Origin: Solanum dulcamara
Lineage: Eukaryota > Streptophyta > Magnoliopsida > Solanales > Solanaceae
Reading direction: 5' to 3'
DNA length: 64,000 nt
Assembly (NCBI RefSeq): GCF_947179165.1
Contig: NC_077243.1
Span: forward strand, 5,884,001-5,948,000
Shown here: positions 16,999-29,500 of the stretch, piece by piece
Layout of the letters: each line of letters opens with the position of its first letter
Numbering within the stretch: position 1 is the stretch's first letter
Program-made: the position numbers and the translations under genes
Notes under the pieces: model-generated
The model's database searches: none
Told to the model about the DNA's origin: nothing
Seen by the model: the letters and a program-made list of their open reading frames with translations, nothing else

Positions 16999-17340
16999 AC
17001 AAGCTCTGTAGAAAAATCTTCTTTTTGCTCTACAATTTGTACCAATTGATTTATATATACTCTTCAAAATCATCATAAATGAAGTTGCTGAGATATTATT
17101 TTGTTCATGCTTTATTCAAGGTGGATTATTCGACATCAATCCAATTTGTATTTCTGCACTTGCAAGTTTGTTGATGCACTGGAGATAAATGTTGTTCATG
17201 GATTCCGTAGCTCGTTTAGTTACTTTCTTTGCAATTAAATATTTATACATGTTTAATGAATCTTCAAAACAATTATATGATCTAAGAAAAAGATATTGGG
17301 TTAGTTCAAACTACATACTACTCTACTTCCGCGCCTAGTG

Positions 17341-18140
17341 GTGGTGACCTGTAGGGCTGTCTCAATAAACTTGAGTTATAAAGTTAAACTTTATAGAGAT
17401 GTGTTATTGTTTTAGTTGTCATATATAAATTGAATAAGTATAACATATTCAGTATAATTTACAAATAAGGTCGGGAGAAGTAGAATATACACCAACATTA
17501 TGAAGTAAGAATGTAAACAGTGTAAATTTTCAATAAAAAATATATAATATAAAGTTAGAATAATAAAAAATAATTGAAATTTTTTAAAAGTTCATATGCA
17601 TTGAAATAATGTTGCGCCGATTTTGATAAGTTGATATAATGATATTAAATTAGTGCTTGAAATTTGAAAAATACACCAAAAAACAAATTTGATCTTTTTA
17701 TAAATACACAACAATAGATCTTGCATAATGTACAATGTTTGACCGTTTCAGAGATTTTAGAATATTCAATAATGATAGAATAAAAATAGCGAAAGGGGAA
17801 TTACAAAAGCAAATATAAACATAATAATGTTAATTCATGACAATCGTCAGAATATAAATGAGGCAACTAAATAAATAGTCACATAAGAAAGGATGCTATA
17901 ATCAACTAAATATTATTCCATTTCTCAATTATCACAACGATTCCTATATTAAATGAGGTAAAAAATTATTATATTTTCTACCCAAAAAATCTTTTTAAAT
18001 TTATCAATACATAAGATATTTTTTAAAACAATATATATACATATATAATAGATCTTTAAAAGAAAGTGAGGCCCAAAAAAAATTGAGGTCCTAAGCAATT
18101 GCTTTAATGGCCTTTAAGTCGAGACCGCCGTGGTGACCTG
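17341..18140. mobile_element. Unclassified 778-bp insertion with 11-bp target duplication
   Basis: The 11-mer GTGGTGACCTG occurs at 17341-17351 and again at 18130-18140, bracketing an AT-rich segment of 778 bases. The inner ends show a weak inverted match: GGGCTGTCTC near the left edge and, on the other strand, GGCGGTCTC at the right edge. A 9-11 bp duplication with short inverted ends suggests a Mutator-like non-autonomous element; a retroposed fragment is the alternative. No coding capacity is visible. Confidence 0.6.
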
Positions 18141-18320
18141 AATAATCTGCAACGATCGCAGAGATGATTACGGTAGTTCAGACTTATTTGATCTTTGATT
18201 GATCAAATCCATACTAATAAAGTATTATGAGGAAAACACCCAAATATGTTTTATCATTTGCAACCATCAAAGGAGTTTCCCTTCTCAGATTAATCATTTT
18301 CAAAAGGTGGACAAATATGG

Positions 18321-18421
18321 AGCAGACTCCTGCAAAAATGCACGGAAACACTGCATGCACTAGACCCGACCCTTCTTCGGACCACGTGCATAGCGAAGCT
18401 TAGTGCATTGGACTACCTTTT
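18321..18421 (+). mobile_element. Diverged 3' fragment of a TS/SolS-type SINE
   Basis: The segment shows the order of SINE landmarks seen in the better copy at 20635-23190: 'tgcaaaaatgcacgg', 'actagacccgacccttcttc', 'ggaccacgtgcatagcgaag', 'gtgcattggactacctttt'. The tRNA-like 5' half is missing or unrecognisable. It sits 350 bases downstream of the DnaJ stop codon, in the convergent intergenic region. Confidence 0.7.
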
Positions 18422-18770
18422 GAACAAATATGGAAGCAATCTACCTCAAATGTTCGGATATTTCGGGGTTTCTTTTAAATGTTTGTTGACATACAAAATT
18501 TCTTACATAAAATAGCTGTTAGAATCCAACTCACGGACTTCTTTGAGATGGAGAGAACGTATTACCAGAATTTACAAGGGCGAAGGATAAGAGGTTTCCT
18601 AAAAGAATATGGTGGCTGGATTCGATTTTACAGGAAGAATCAATAACGAAAATCATTCTAAGAAATGAAAGGCCGCAAGATGCTATAATGGCTGTTTTGA
18701 AGCACGTAAAATTCAATGCCATTGTCGTATAAAAGAGGATTGCTGAGGCAGTATCCCATCTCACTGAGGA

Positions 18771-21700
18771 CTACAGGTTGTCTCTTAACCATTTTAGTGC
18801 ACCATTTACGACAGACCTGCGATCACAAACCTTTAATTAGAAGCAAGAAGCATTCACAACAGAACAAAAATTAATTGGGCCATTTGCATTTTCAAGAAAC
18901 CCGAATAAAACATGGTTATGATTAACTATAGCAGAATTATGGCGATACCAACTGTACACAAGTAAATGGTCATTACCATGACAGTGAATGTATGTCTATT
19001 TTCTGGCAAGGTTGCTGAATTCACACAGCAAAACTACATAAATGGCTTTTCCATGATTTAAATGGCTCTACCATGTTTTAACCTTTTAGACCCCCAAAAT
19101 AGGGGACTTATGTGGTCGGTGGTTCTAACAACATAAGCATCAATTCCTAATTAACAAATAATGATCAAGAAATTTACCCAGCAAAATTTGTTAACTTCTT
19201 CAATGGATCATCTTGATCTTCTGATGACTCATCAGTTTGTGCTGCAGTTGAAGAATCTACAGGAGTTTCTGTAGTTTTAGCTGCAAAGCAGAAAACTGAT
19301 GAGTAAAATTTTATGCCAAAGGATTGTACTGACTGTAAATAAGATATTCATTTCAATATCCAAGTGCCATGACTTTGTGTTTACTTAATCTAATCATAAT
19401 TTTCCTACACTCACAGCAACAGGTGTTTCACTTTTGAGCAAGGAGAAATTCTAACCTTCGATACTGTGAGTGAATTCAGCGCATATTTTTCCTATCCGCA
19501 AAGTGATACGTATTTCCTTTTTAGGACCTTCATCAAAAAAGGATTACCTTTTTGGGACAATTGTATAGAGGAGGGATCCTAAGACTTGACTGTAGTTCCT
19601 AATCACGTGCTCTAATTCTCTGAGCTGCATGCTCCATCTAAACTGCAGTGAATATATTTCCAATTTTAAAAGGATATCCTCTTCCGGATTATTCTAGGTT
19701 GAGAAACATAACGGAGCTTTTATATAGCATGGGTTAGAATCAATTACTTCATTTCTCAATTCACGAGTAATAATATATTCCTCTTTGTTCTCCCACGTTT
19801 TGTATCAGTTTTAACTTCTTGAAGCATCACACAAATTTCCAAGTCAACATAATGGTTGATCTTAGGGGTTTTAAGTAACTAACCAAAAACCCACACTTCC
19901 TGTTGTTGCCGTTAAAGTAGCCAAAACCTATCACTGAACTCGCAAATGGTTTACTTTCATTTTATTTTCTTTTGATAATCAATAGCATCAATTGCAGAAC
20001 TGATGACCCCAGATCTAGTTCCAAACAAGATAAGATGTACTCCTTCCGTTCCAAAATAAATGAATTTTTGGGGTGTAGCACACCCCTTAAGAAAGTTAGT
20101 TAATGACATTAGTTACAGAGTAATTTGTCAATATTAGTATATTAACCTTTTGTTTCTTCCCAAACTTTTCTTAAAACTAGAGACAGTTGAACAATAATTT
20201 TGGAAAAAAATAATTAATACATCTTTGGACTTCAAAAAATTCTTTCATTTTATAACATGGAAAAAGTGTCAGCAATTCATTTATTTTGGAGAGGAGGGAG
20301 TAGCATTCATTTGGAAGGATATATTCATTACAATCAGCCATACAAGAGACAGATCACCTTCTACTCTCTGGACCTCATCATGTTTAACTAATGTCACAAC
20401 CCAGTGTCATTAACGCTTTCATTCACGCATAGAGAATTGAGAAAATGATGAATCAAGAAGTAATTATACCAGTTTGCTGAACCGCCGGGCGAGTTTTTGT
20501 ACGAGTGCTTGATCCCTTATTTAGAGAAGCAAGTTCTTCAAGCAATTCACGCTCCGTCACACTACAAAATAAAGAACCATAAATGAAGTTCTGACCATGC
20601 ATAGGCAGAAGCAATTATGAGAGCACTTACTTACGGCTCCCTGGTAAAGTTGTTGCCATGTGACCAGGAGGTCACGGGTTCAAGCCTTGGAAACAGCCTC
20701 TGGCAGAAATGCAAGGTAAGGTTGTGTAATGACCTTGAGGGTGATTTTCAAAAATTTATACAAAAACGCGTGAACAGTAACACGCGTGAACAGTAACTTT
20801 TTGGGGAGAAAATGCCCCTTTCTTCCCATTTCAATAGTTTTCATCATTTGTTTGAGTTCTTGAACTCCTTGAGGTGATTTGAGAAGAGATTTTCGAGGCA
20901 AAGTGTTGGGTAAGTGATTTTTGACCTAAAACCTTCCTTTTTCATTAAGTTTTTGACGATTTTAACTCTTAAATTTTAGTTTCAAACCCCCAAAATCCTT
21001 GTTTCTTCCCTAATCCGAATTTAAGGAAAATTGTGATTTCCAACTCGTTTTGAGCTCTATTTTTATGGGTTTTTCAACCATGAGTTCCTTATTACCAATA
21101 GAATGGGATTGTTCAATAAATTTCCAGATTTGACCCTTTTCGAAAATAGTTAATTTTTGGACTATTTTACCCCCGGTTCCGAAACCTATCAATATGGGTG
21201 TCATTGGACTCCTTGTGACGTGTATGTTTCATTGTTGATAGTGGGTTGTCATTCCGGGCGCTGAATTCGAGAGTTGCTTGTCCGGTGGAGGTATTCGAGT
21301 GCGGTTTCGGCAATTGAGGTAGGTTTGGCTATCTTTCTTTGAGATTGAGATGAGGTAATTAGTCATTCATATGTTATAGACTTTGGGATGGGATTGTAGT
21401 ATGAGTTGAGAATGTTATATATATTGTGATGTCTGTGTGGAGGCTTATTTATTAATGTGTTGCCGTGACGGGGTTTATTTGTATTACATAGCCCGTGTGG
21501 GGGCCTTATTTGTTATCTTATTTGCTTTGAGAGCATGTGAATTATGATTTGCCTAAGAGAGAGGCTTGAGAGATTGAGTTGGGGTTTTGAGCATACTTGA
21601 GTATTGAAATATTGTTGAGAAAGGGGTGAATATTTAAATGAAAGTGTGTTCTTCCCGTTACTATTTATTGAGGGTGAATATCATGTGTAGGTTAAGTTTT

Positions 21701-24700
21701 GAGAACTTTGAACCTTATACCACATGTGAGTTGATTATTACTTCCATGCATATGTGTTTTGATGCATTCATCCTCATTCATCATATCATGAAACATGGGA
21801 AGTTGAGAAATATGGAAATTCCTTTTGAGAAAGAAAATGAAACACCTTTAAACCTTTGTATCTTGAGTCCCTGACCGAGGCAGTTTTCCGGCAGGGTAGT
21901 GGATGCATTGTGATCCCAACCTTTGTATCTTGAGTCCCTGACCGAGGCAGTTTTCCGGCAGGGTAGTGGATGCATTGTGATCCCAACCTTTGTATCTTGA
22001 GTCCCTGACCGAGGCAGTTTTCCGGTAGGGTAGTGGATGCATTGTGATCCCAACCTTTGTATCTTAAGTCCCTGACCGAGGCAGTTTTCCGATAGGGTAG
22101 TGGATGCATTGTGATCCCAACCTTTGTATCTTGAGTCCCTGACCGAGGCAGTTTTCCGGCAGGGTAGTGGATGCATTGTGATCCCAACCTTTGTATCTTG
22201 AGTCCCTGACCGAGACAGTTTTCCGGCAGGGTAGTGGATGCATTGTGATCCTAACCTTTGTATCTTGAGTCCCTGACCGAGGCAGTTTTCCGGCAGGGTA
22301 GTGGATGCATTGTGATCCCTTGACCACGAGGAGGTGGCAAGGATAATGAGATATTGTGATTGAGTTATATGGTCTGCAAGACCCCCATGTGCCTTGCTTG
22401 GTAGCACAGCTCAGCAGGTGTATACGACAGTCTGTGCGACAGTCTTGATTCCACCGTACCACCACATCATTGCATCATCATATTGCATTGCATTGATATT
22501 TGTGCTGCTTGAATTATCTGGTTAATTGTGATTATGAGCTGTTATTATGGGTTTACTTTACTCGCGTCAATATATATATAAATTGGCGGCACCGATGCCG
22601 GAGTGGGACTTTTCTGTATGCAGGTGGATGCGTTCCTTAGTTTATTTCATAGGTTTGATTAATTCCTTATACTCAGTCAGCTAAAACCTACTGAGTACAT
22701 GTGAATTGTACTCACCCCTACTTCTGTGTCCCTTTTTGATGCAGCTACTAGTCGGGGTACCCCACGTGGCAGTTAATATTCTACCGGATTGTGTATTCTC
22801 AGATTAGTGGTGAGGTCCCAGAATTCGGATCGTCACTAGTCTATCTTTATTTTTCAGTCTTTTGTATCATTCAGAGACTTATGTTGTATCTTCAGATTCG
22901 AACCTTGTATTAGATGCTCTTTATACTTATGACACCAGATTTTGGGATAATTTCTTCATTGTTTTTTTTTTCTTTTTATTTAAATCGTGGAATCACTTTC
23001 CCCTTTGAGAGTCTTGTATGAGTTTTATTTTTAGGGTTACACATCAGATTGGGTTTTGAGATGTGTGCCATCATGACCTCAGTTTTTGGGTCGTGACAGG
23101 TTGCGTACAATAGACCCTTGTGGTCAGACCCTTCCCCGGACCCCGCGCATAGCGGGAGCTTTTGTGCACCGGGCTGCCCTTTTTTATTATATGTGAAAAG
23201 CATTTCTTACGTGCATTTTGAAATACCATTTTCAGAAGACCAAAGGGAATAGTTTACTCATAGGAATTTGTATGCAGAGGATACCTACTAAGCAAAATTA
23301 GATGGTGATGCTGATGAGTAGAAATATATTGATGTTTCACCAGTAGCCTGAGTAACAGTTCCTTTTCCTTTCATTTTTTAACCTCAGGAATCAGGACATA
23401 TGACAACTAAGCTGGATGGCAAACGAGAAAGAAGAGTGAAAGAAACTCAGTTTTAATTCTGACTCCTGGTTCTTTCCTAGACCAAATCAGCTAGGAAAAT
23501 CTCCATTTTACCATGAGAAAAACTATAAGCTAAGCCAGGCAACATGAACAGTTGGCACCAATAAGCTTGTATACAAAAAGGACAATTTAGATTAGCTGGA
23601 CTTTGCCTGCATAAGACAGCTGCTTGGTAATCCAAGATGGGATTCTTGCAATGATCTTCTCTCATGAAGAACATTCTATAGGATATTTTTTGGCAAGGTA
23701 AAGTTTTAAAGCATACTTTAGGATTTTCTGTTTTTAATTATAGGATTATTGCTTATTTTTTTCGTATAGAAAATGATTACCTATATCTTATAAATAGCCT
23801 AAAAATTCTGTATAAGGAGCTCCTCTTGGCTCTTCCATATTGTTACTTAATCTAGTCAACGAGAAGTTTTCTCTTCCTATTTCTTTACAAAATGTTAAAG
23901 AGCCGGCATGAGTGGTCTCCTTATATGGTCTTGGGCAATCCTCACCTCATGAGCTAGCTTTTGAAGTTGAGTTAGGCCTAAGGTCCATCAACACATAAGT
24001 CGCCTCATTTTCACCAATTTCCTTGCATTTCTAACTATTTTCTCTGTTCTTACATTTTATTTTATTTTTTGAAACTAGTAACTAACATTTTAAAATTATA
24101 TTGTAGAATATAAATCTCAATTAGTTTGATTGAACAAAAGGGGATTTAAACCATAATTAGGCAAAGCAACCTGGATTAATGGGTCAAAGTTTTCAACATG
24201 AACTTGCAACATATGGATGTATTTAAGCAAAAAAGATCTAAGTTATCTAGAAAATCATTCGCAAAAATTTCCTTAGCATATCGGTCCGCTCGGTTTTTCA
24301 ATTTTTCGGTTTGGTCAAAGTGAAAACCGAAACTGAACTGAAATTAGTTCTGTTTGATTCAGTTTTTTAAAGTTCGGTTGAGTTTATATCGGTTAGGTTT
24401 TTCGGTTTAAAATTTATTTGGACTTCTCCAAATTCGATTTCTTGGACATTTACCACCAAAATAGAAGCAAAGGCATGCTGGAAAGCCAAGACAACCTGAA
24501 ATAACTTTTTCATAGTTTTGACATAAATATTACACAATGATGAAGCACACCGGAAAAATTTCTGTAATTAGATTTTCAGAAACAAAAAGGAAGATGATAA
24601 AGCTACTCTAATATCTGTAATTACAGCACAAGCAAGGAGGGACATGTATCAGTATTCAGCATGTCCCAATATGCTTTCATGCATTGATGTTGTATTTAAC

Positions 24701-26541
24701 ACATTTTATACATTAATTACTCCATCGTTCATTTTGGGGGTGGGTGGGGGTTAGGATATAATTTGAATAAGTTTCTAACTCTTATTTTGCTTGAGGAAAT
24801 GAACAAAATAACAACGAAGAAACAAAATCTTTTGCCGAAGTAAGATCACCCACTCACATCACCCAGATTCTGATGCACTTGACCATGCAAGTATATTACG
24901 CATTTTAATTAAATCTTGGAGATATATTCTTGAGAATGAAATCTTGGAGATATATTGAGTATACAAAAAACAAACACTAGTATTTTCATTTCCTCATGTG
25001 TGTCCATGATATAGATGGAAGAGGAGATCAAACTCATCTGAAGTTGGACTCAGTGAGGCATGGTAGTTTTCAAATTGAACTAATAGGTAAAATTATGTGG
25101 GAGAAAAATGAATTTTTTTTACATGTATTATAAATTTTGATTTTTCGGTTAACCTTTTTTTAAAAGAAGCCAAAACCGAACAGAATAACCAAATATTAAA
25201 ACCCAAACCCAAACATTCGGTTTGGTCGGTTTATTCAAAACTGAATAATGCCCACCCCTAGATACGACTACTATCCATATATAAGTTCATTTAAAGAGTA
25301 GGATTGTTGGACAAATTCTAGGAAAAATATATTTATAGTTATCCATGAAATTAGTTCCCAAGCGTGTCCGGCATACTCCTCAGGAATATGATTAGGCAGA
25401 GTGACAAAAGTAGGTAAGAAAACTCACATGTATAATTATTTCATCATCTACAACTTAACACTTGCGCACCTGATGCGTTTTGGTATGCTAACTTTAATTG
25501 TGAACAAGTGATCACCACGTATTGATGGCTTATTCAGCTTCGGTGCACCTTTCCTTGCCAAGACAAGCACATCCCCAGGTTGAGTGCCTGGAGGAATCTG
25601 GAGATCAGTCATCCCTTCCACTGTTTTAACCTGATGAGAACATCAGGGAGAAGGAAAAGCACTAAGAAATATGATATCAATAAAGGCAATTGAAGGGAAA
25701 AATGAGGTGGCCTTGACAGATGCCAGGCGTTGGTTCTTTCTCTCACACCTTTTTCCCCCTCTTTCACTGAGGGAGAAAGATTAATCTACAAGCGGACAAA
25801 CATATAGAATTTAGAAGGATCTCATCATATGGCAGGAAATTACAGTACTACCATGCATTTGTTGTATGAGGAAATTTAAAAACTTGTGAAGCTTTCAGAA
25901 TCTTGTATTTATTTGTCTCATTATTCAAGTACATGTACCTTGCCCCTGGATCTGATAGGGGATGTTTCTCGAAAGAGGTTATTTGAAAGGAGCAAGAACC
26001 AATTCCTATGAGAATCCATTTGGGCTCATACTAAAAGTCTGAATTTCTATTTTCCTGACTCACCAAAAACAACACTTCCAGAAAGGCTTTATCTTGAGAG
26101 TAACATATTTTTTTACATTGAGACAACAATGACAGTGGTACAGCATACAGGCTATAGGGCATCACTATCTTATGCACATTCTTATCAGAATATGGAAGAA
26201 GCCACGGCAAATATCGTGTAAAATTACCTTAATAACAGCCCCAAGTATAGCATCTAAATAACCAACTGAAACTGTTGAAATCAGATTTATGCCATCTCTT
26301 TGGATCTCAGGTATCTCTTCAATGTCAAGATAGACATAAAGATCTCCAGGCGGTGCCCTGCAAAACATAGTAAAAAATGAACTAACAAACTGAGCTATAT
26401 GTGAACATCTAACGTGTGATAGACTACAACAACAACAACTACTACTACTCAATCCCATACAAATTGGGGTCTGCTTTATGAATCTCCACCTTCGTTTAAG
26501 CTCATTTCATATCATCATCATACTTATGTATACATACATAT

Positions 26542-26585
<44 letters not shown>

Positions 26586-29500
26586 CATTAGAAATTCTCT
26601 AACAAGTCTAAAACGTATTCACAACTAGTGTCTAGTAGCTATCACCTAAATGAAGACTTTCCTTCCATTGTACCTTGTCTTTAGATTGATACCAAACATT
26701 TGTAAATCTTTCCAAGACAACTTCCCTCATATCCAAACCAACTCAAACGACCTTCTCATATTTTATCCTCAATACCTTATCTAATCTGGTATGACCACAC
26801 ATCTATCTTAGCATCACATCTCCGCAATACTCATCTTGTGGATATGCTGGACTTTAACAACCCATCATTCACTAAAATATGATATTGTCGGCCTTATAGT
26901 TGTTTGTTCTATAGAACTTACCTTTCACTTTGGTAGGTTTCACTCTCTCACATACCACCACCACCACCACCCCACCACCCGTAGCACTTCTCTACTTCAA
27001 CCATCCAGTTTTAATCCTACGAGTAACATCTTTATCTATCATTCCATTCTCTTGAAACAACGAGCCTAGATATCCAAATTGTTTGCTTTGACACTGCAAT
27101 CCCATTTAGTCTAACGTTAGTATCAGAAATCACATTAAGGGTTCATATCTTTCCCTTTTCTTCCATACAATTAAGCATTTGACAATCTAAAGGCCAGCCG
27201 AAGAGTACCGAGACATTGCATAACAAATAAAAGAACATATATTTTAGGCGATTAGCTCTCTTGGAAAATTATCACATCCAGCAGAAGGTGCATATAACAC
27301 AGAGGATAAAATGAAATGGCTGCATGGGATGGTTATCAAATCCTATTTTTTGATTATTTTTTTTGAAATTAAGGTTATCAAATCCTATTTAGACCCCCAA
27401 ATGCACCAGCCGGAGGTTTTCCACCATGTGATTCAAGATGCTAAAAGGGGGACAAGGTTAACCTAAACTCACATATAAGAAATCTTTTCAAAGATCTAGA
27501 ATCTCTAGCCATCCATGTAGATTTAGAGAACAATAAAATATAATGGAAGCAAAAGGTCCATATAGACAATACAAACTAGTGAGTCATGTTGGCTCACTTG
27601 CAATACAAACTAGTGAGTCATGTTGGCTCACTTACTTTAGGTCCAATAATTGCTAGGACTCTATTTAAACTGACTGAAGATTTATATATTAGATCCAAGA
27701 GGGAATTTAGGACTAAGGAGTATTTTTTGCTTTTCTTTTTTTGAACAAGGACCTATCTTGCTTGAATCCTCCAAAAATGTCACTGCCCCCGCATTATTTG
27801 AGGATCTGATGTGGGTGTTATGACATTTTTTTGGAGGATCTGAGGACATAGTCAGGGATCCCTAAAGGAGCATTGTTGACCACTCATCCAAATGTGCTAG
27901 TTTTAATCAAAGAATGCCACTTGCATTCCTCATATGTCAAAAACAGTAAGAAGGAACACCTATATTTCCCGAGATTGCGACATAACTTTAAAATTAAAAT
28001 TAAAAACAGTATAATATACTCCCTAGTAGCACCAGGAAAAAGAATAGAAGAAGCATTTTTGACTACTTCATGCATGCTCCACCTTAATCCGAGATAATCT
28101 TAACAGTAAGGAAAAGCCTCATACTATAGATCTTCATCTTCTATCTTCTCCTAGCCCAACCTGAACCAACCCATATTTCAAACCAACCTAGCATTTGAAA
28201 GAAGGATAGCTTGAACTTCTATTCTCATGAGGTGGCATTACACTGGGTATGTTGTTGATTCTCATTTTTTTAAGGTGTTGTCATAGGTCTAATTGTTTAT
28301 AGGTAAGGTAAGAGCACATTTCTGTGAAGGAGGCAAGGCATCAGCTTTTCCTTTTACTGTCTTGCAGAGTAAGTAAAGCATATTTGGAAGACAACAGTCA
28401 AAACTGACTCAGTTAATAAGCTACAGGTGGCTGAAAGATTATCAGTGGTGTGTGTACATGGGTCCTCCTCCCTGTATATATCAACAACACCAGGGATAAT
28501 TATGAAGACCATTATAGTAATCCCAAAAGACTAAAGAAGAAAAAGTTACGCAAATGATTGTAAATACTATGTTTTACTGAACATACAAGAATCCCAGAGA
28601 TGTTCTACTGAACCATAACTCAGGACAATTATGCAGACTATTATTAAAGATATGCAACTGTATAACTTTGAATACATACCCCCTAGGACCTGCATCACCC
28701 TCACCGGCAACTCTGAGGATACTTCCCTTGTTCACTCCAGGGGGTATCTTGACTTTTATATCTTTCTTCACTCGTGTTCGCCCCTCGCCTGAGCATTTAC
28801 GACAATATTCAGAGATCATTTCACCATCCCCTCCACAGTTTGGGCAGACAGAAACCTACAGTTAATCCAAATAGATGGAAAATGTAACAATGAGTATGAA
28901 CATATACTTTTTGCGTGACAAAGATAAGAAAGCCCAGCAATGTAAGAACCTAGAGACCAAACAATCAATCAGCCAAAAAAATAAAATAAAAAATAAGACA
29001 ACCAATCAGCCAAAAGATTAAAGCAAAATAAATAAGTCATATCGGTTAAGAAACTGGAACAATAACAATATCCAGGAAAACAAGCAATCTTTTTTAATAT
29101 ACATACATGTCACCTTCTCAACCAAAAAAAAAACTTTTAACTACAGATTCTTCAACCATTATCACATCTTTATGCATGGGAGGACTGACTTGTGTTCATT
29201 TATCTGTAGTAGTCATGCCATGTCATGCATATCACTTTGATACATGGTTTTAGATTATAGTTGACTAATTACTTTTCCAATCAACTAAAAATGCAAATTA
29301 ATCCTTACCCTTGATTTCTTCAATAATGGAAACTTTCACCACATCCTAGATGCTCTGTGAAAAGCAAGCTAAAGAATTTTAGTTCATTTCAGCCACAATA
29401 TTTCTATAATTAAGTCAATGTATTTAATTTCAATCACAGTTTCAGCACCATCAGTTTGGAAGCGCTTCGTGTTGCCTACCTAATTGTTCCACAGGAGTTG

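Larger units (their letters stand above)
20635..23195 (+). mobile_element. TS/SolS-type SINE interrupted by a solo LTR
   Basis: The 5' part (20635-20724) has the tRNA-like body 'gtaaagttgttgccatgtga' and 'ggtcacgggttcaagccttg' (a B-box-like GGTTCAAGCC). The 3' part (23099 to about 23190) has 'gcgtacaatagacccttg', 'cccttccccggaccccgcgc' and 'gggctgcccttttttatt'. Together they make one nearly complete SINE of about 180 bp, split by the LTR at 20725-23098. Imperfect target duplications flank it (gcacttacttac before, gcatttcttac after). It lies in intron 8 of the minus-strand DnaJ gene, antisense to it. Confidence 0.85.

Noticed and set aside
21851..22319. Regularly spaced repeats that could suggest a CRISPR array.
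   Set aside because: The entire 67-base unit repeats with no unique spacers, and the setting is a plant nuclear intron.
21781..22407. A 208-codon minus-strand open frame and overlapping 133-codon frames, seemingly a repetitive protein.
   Set aside because: They are translations in three phases of the 67-bp tandem repeat inside a solo LTR. The same peptide appears in every frame, and there is no start context or homologue.
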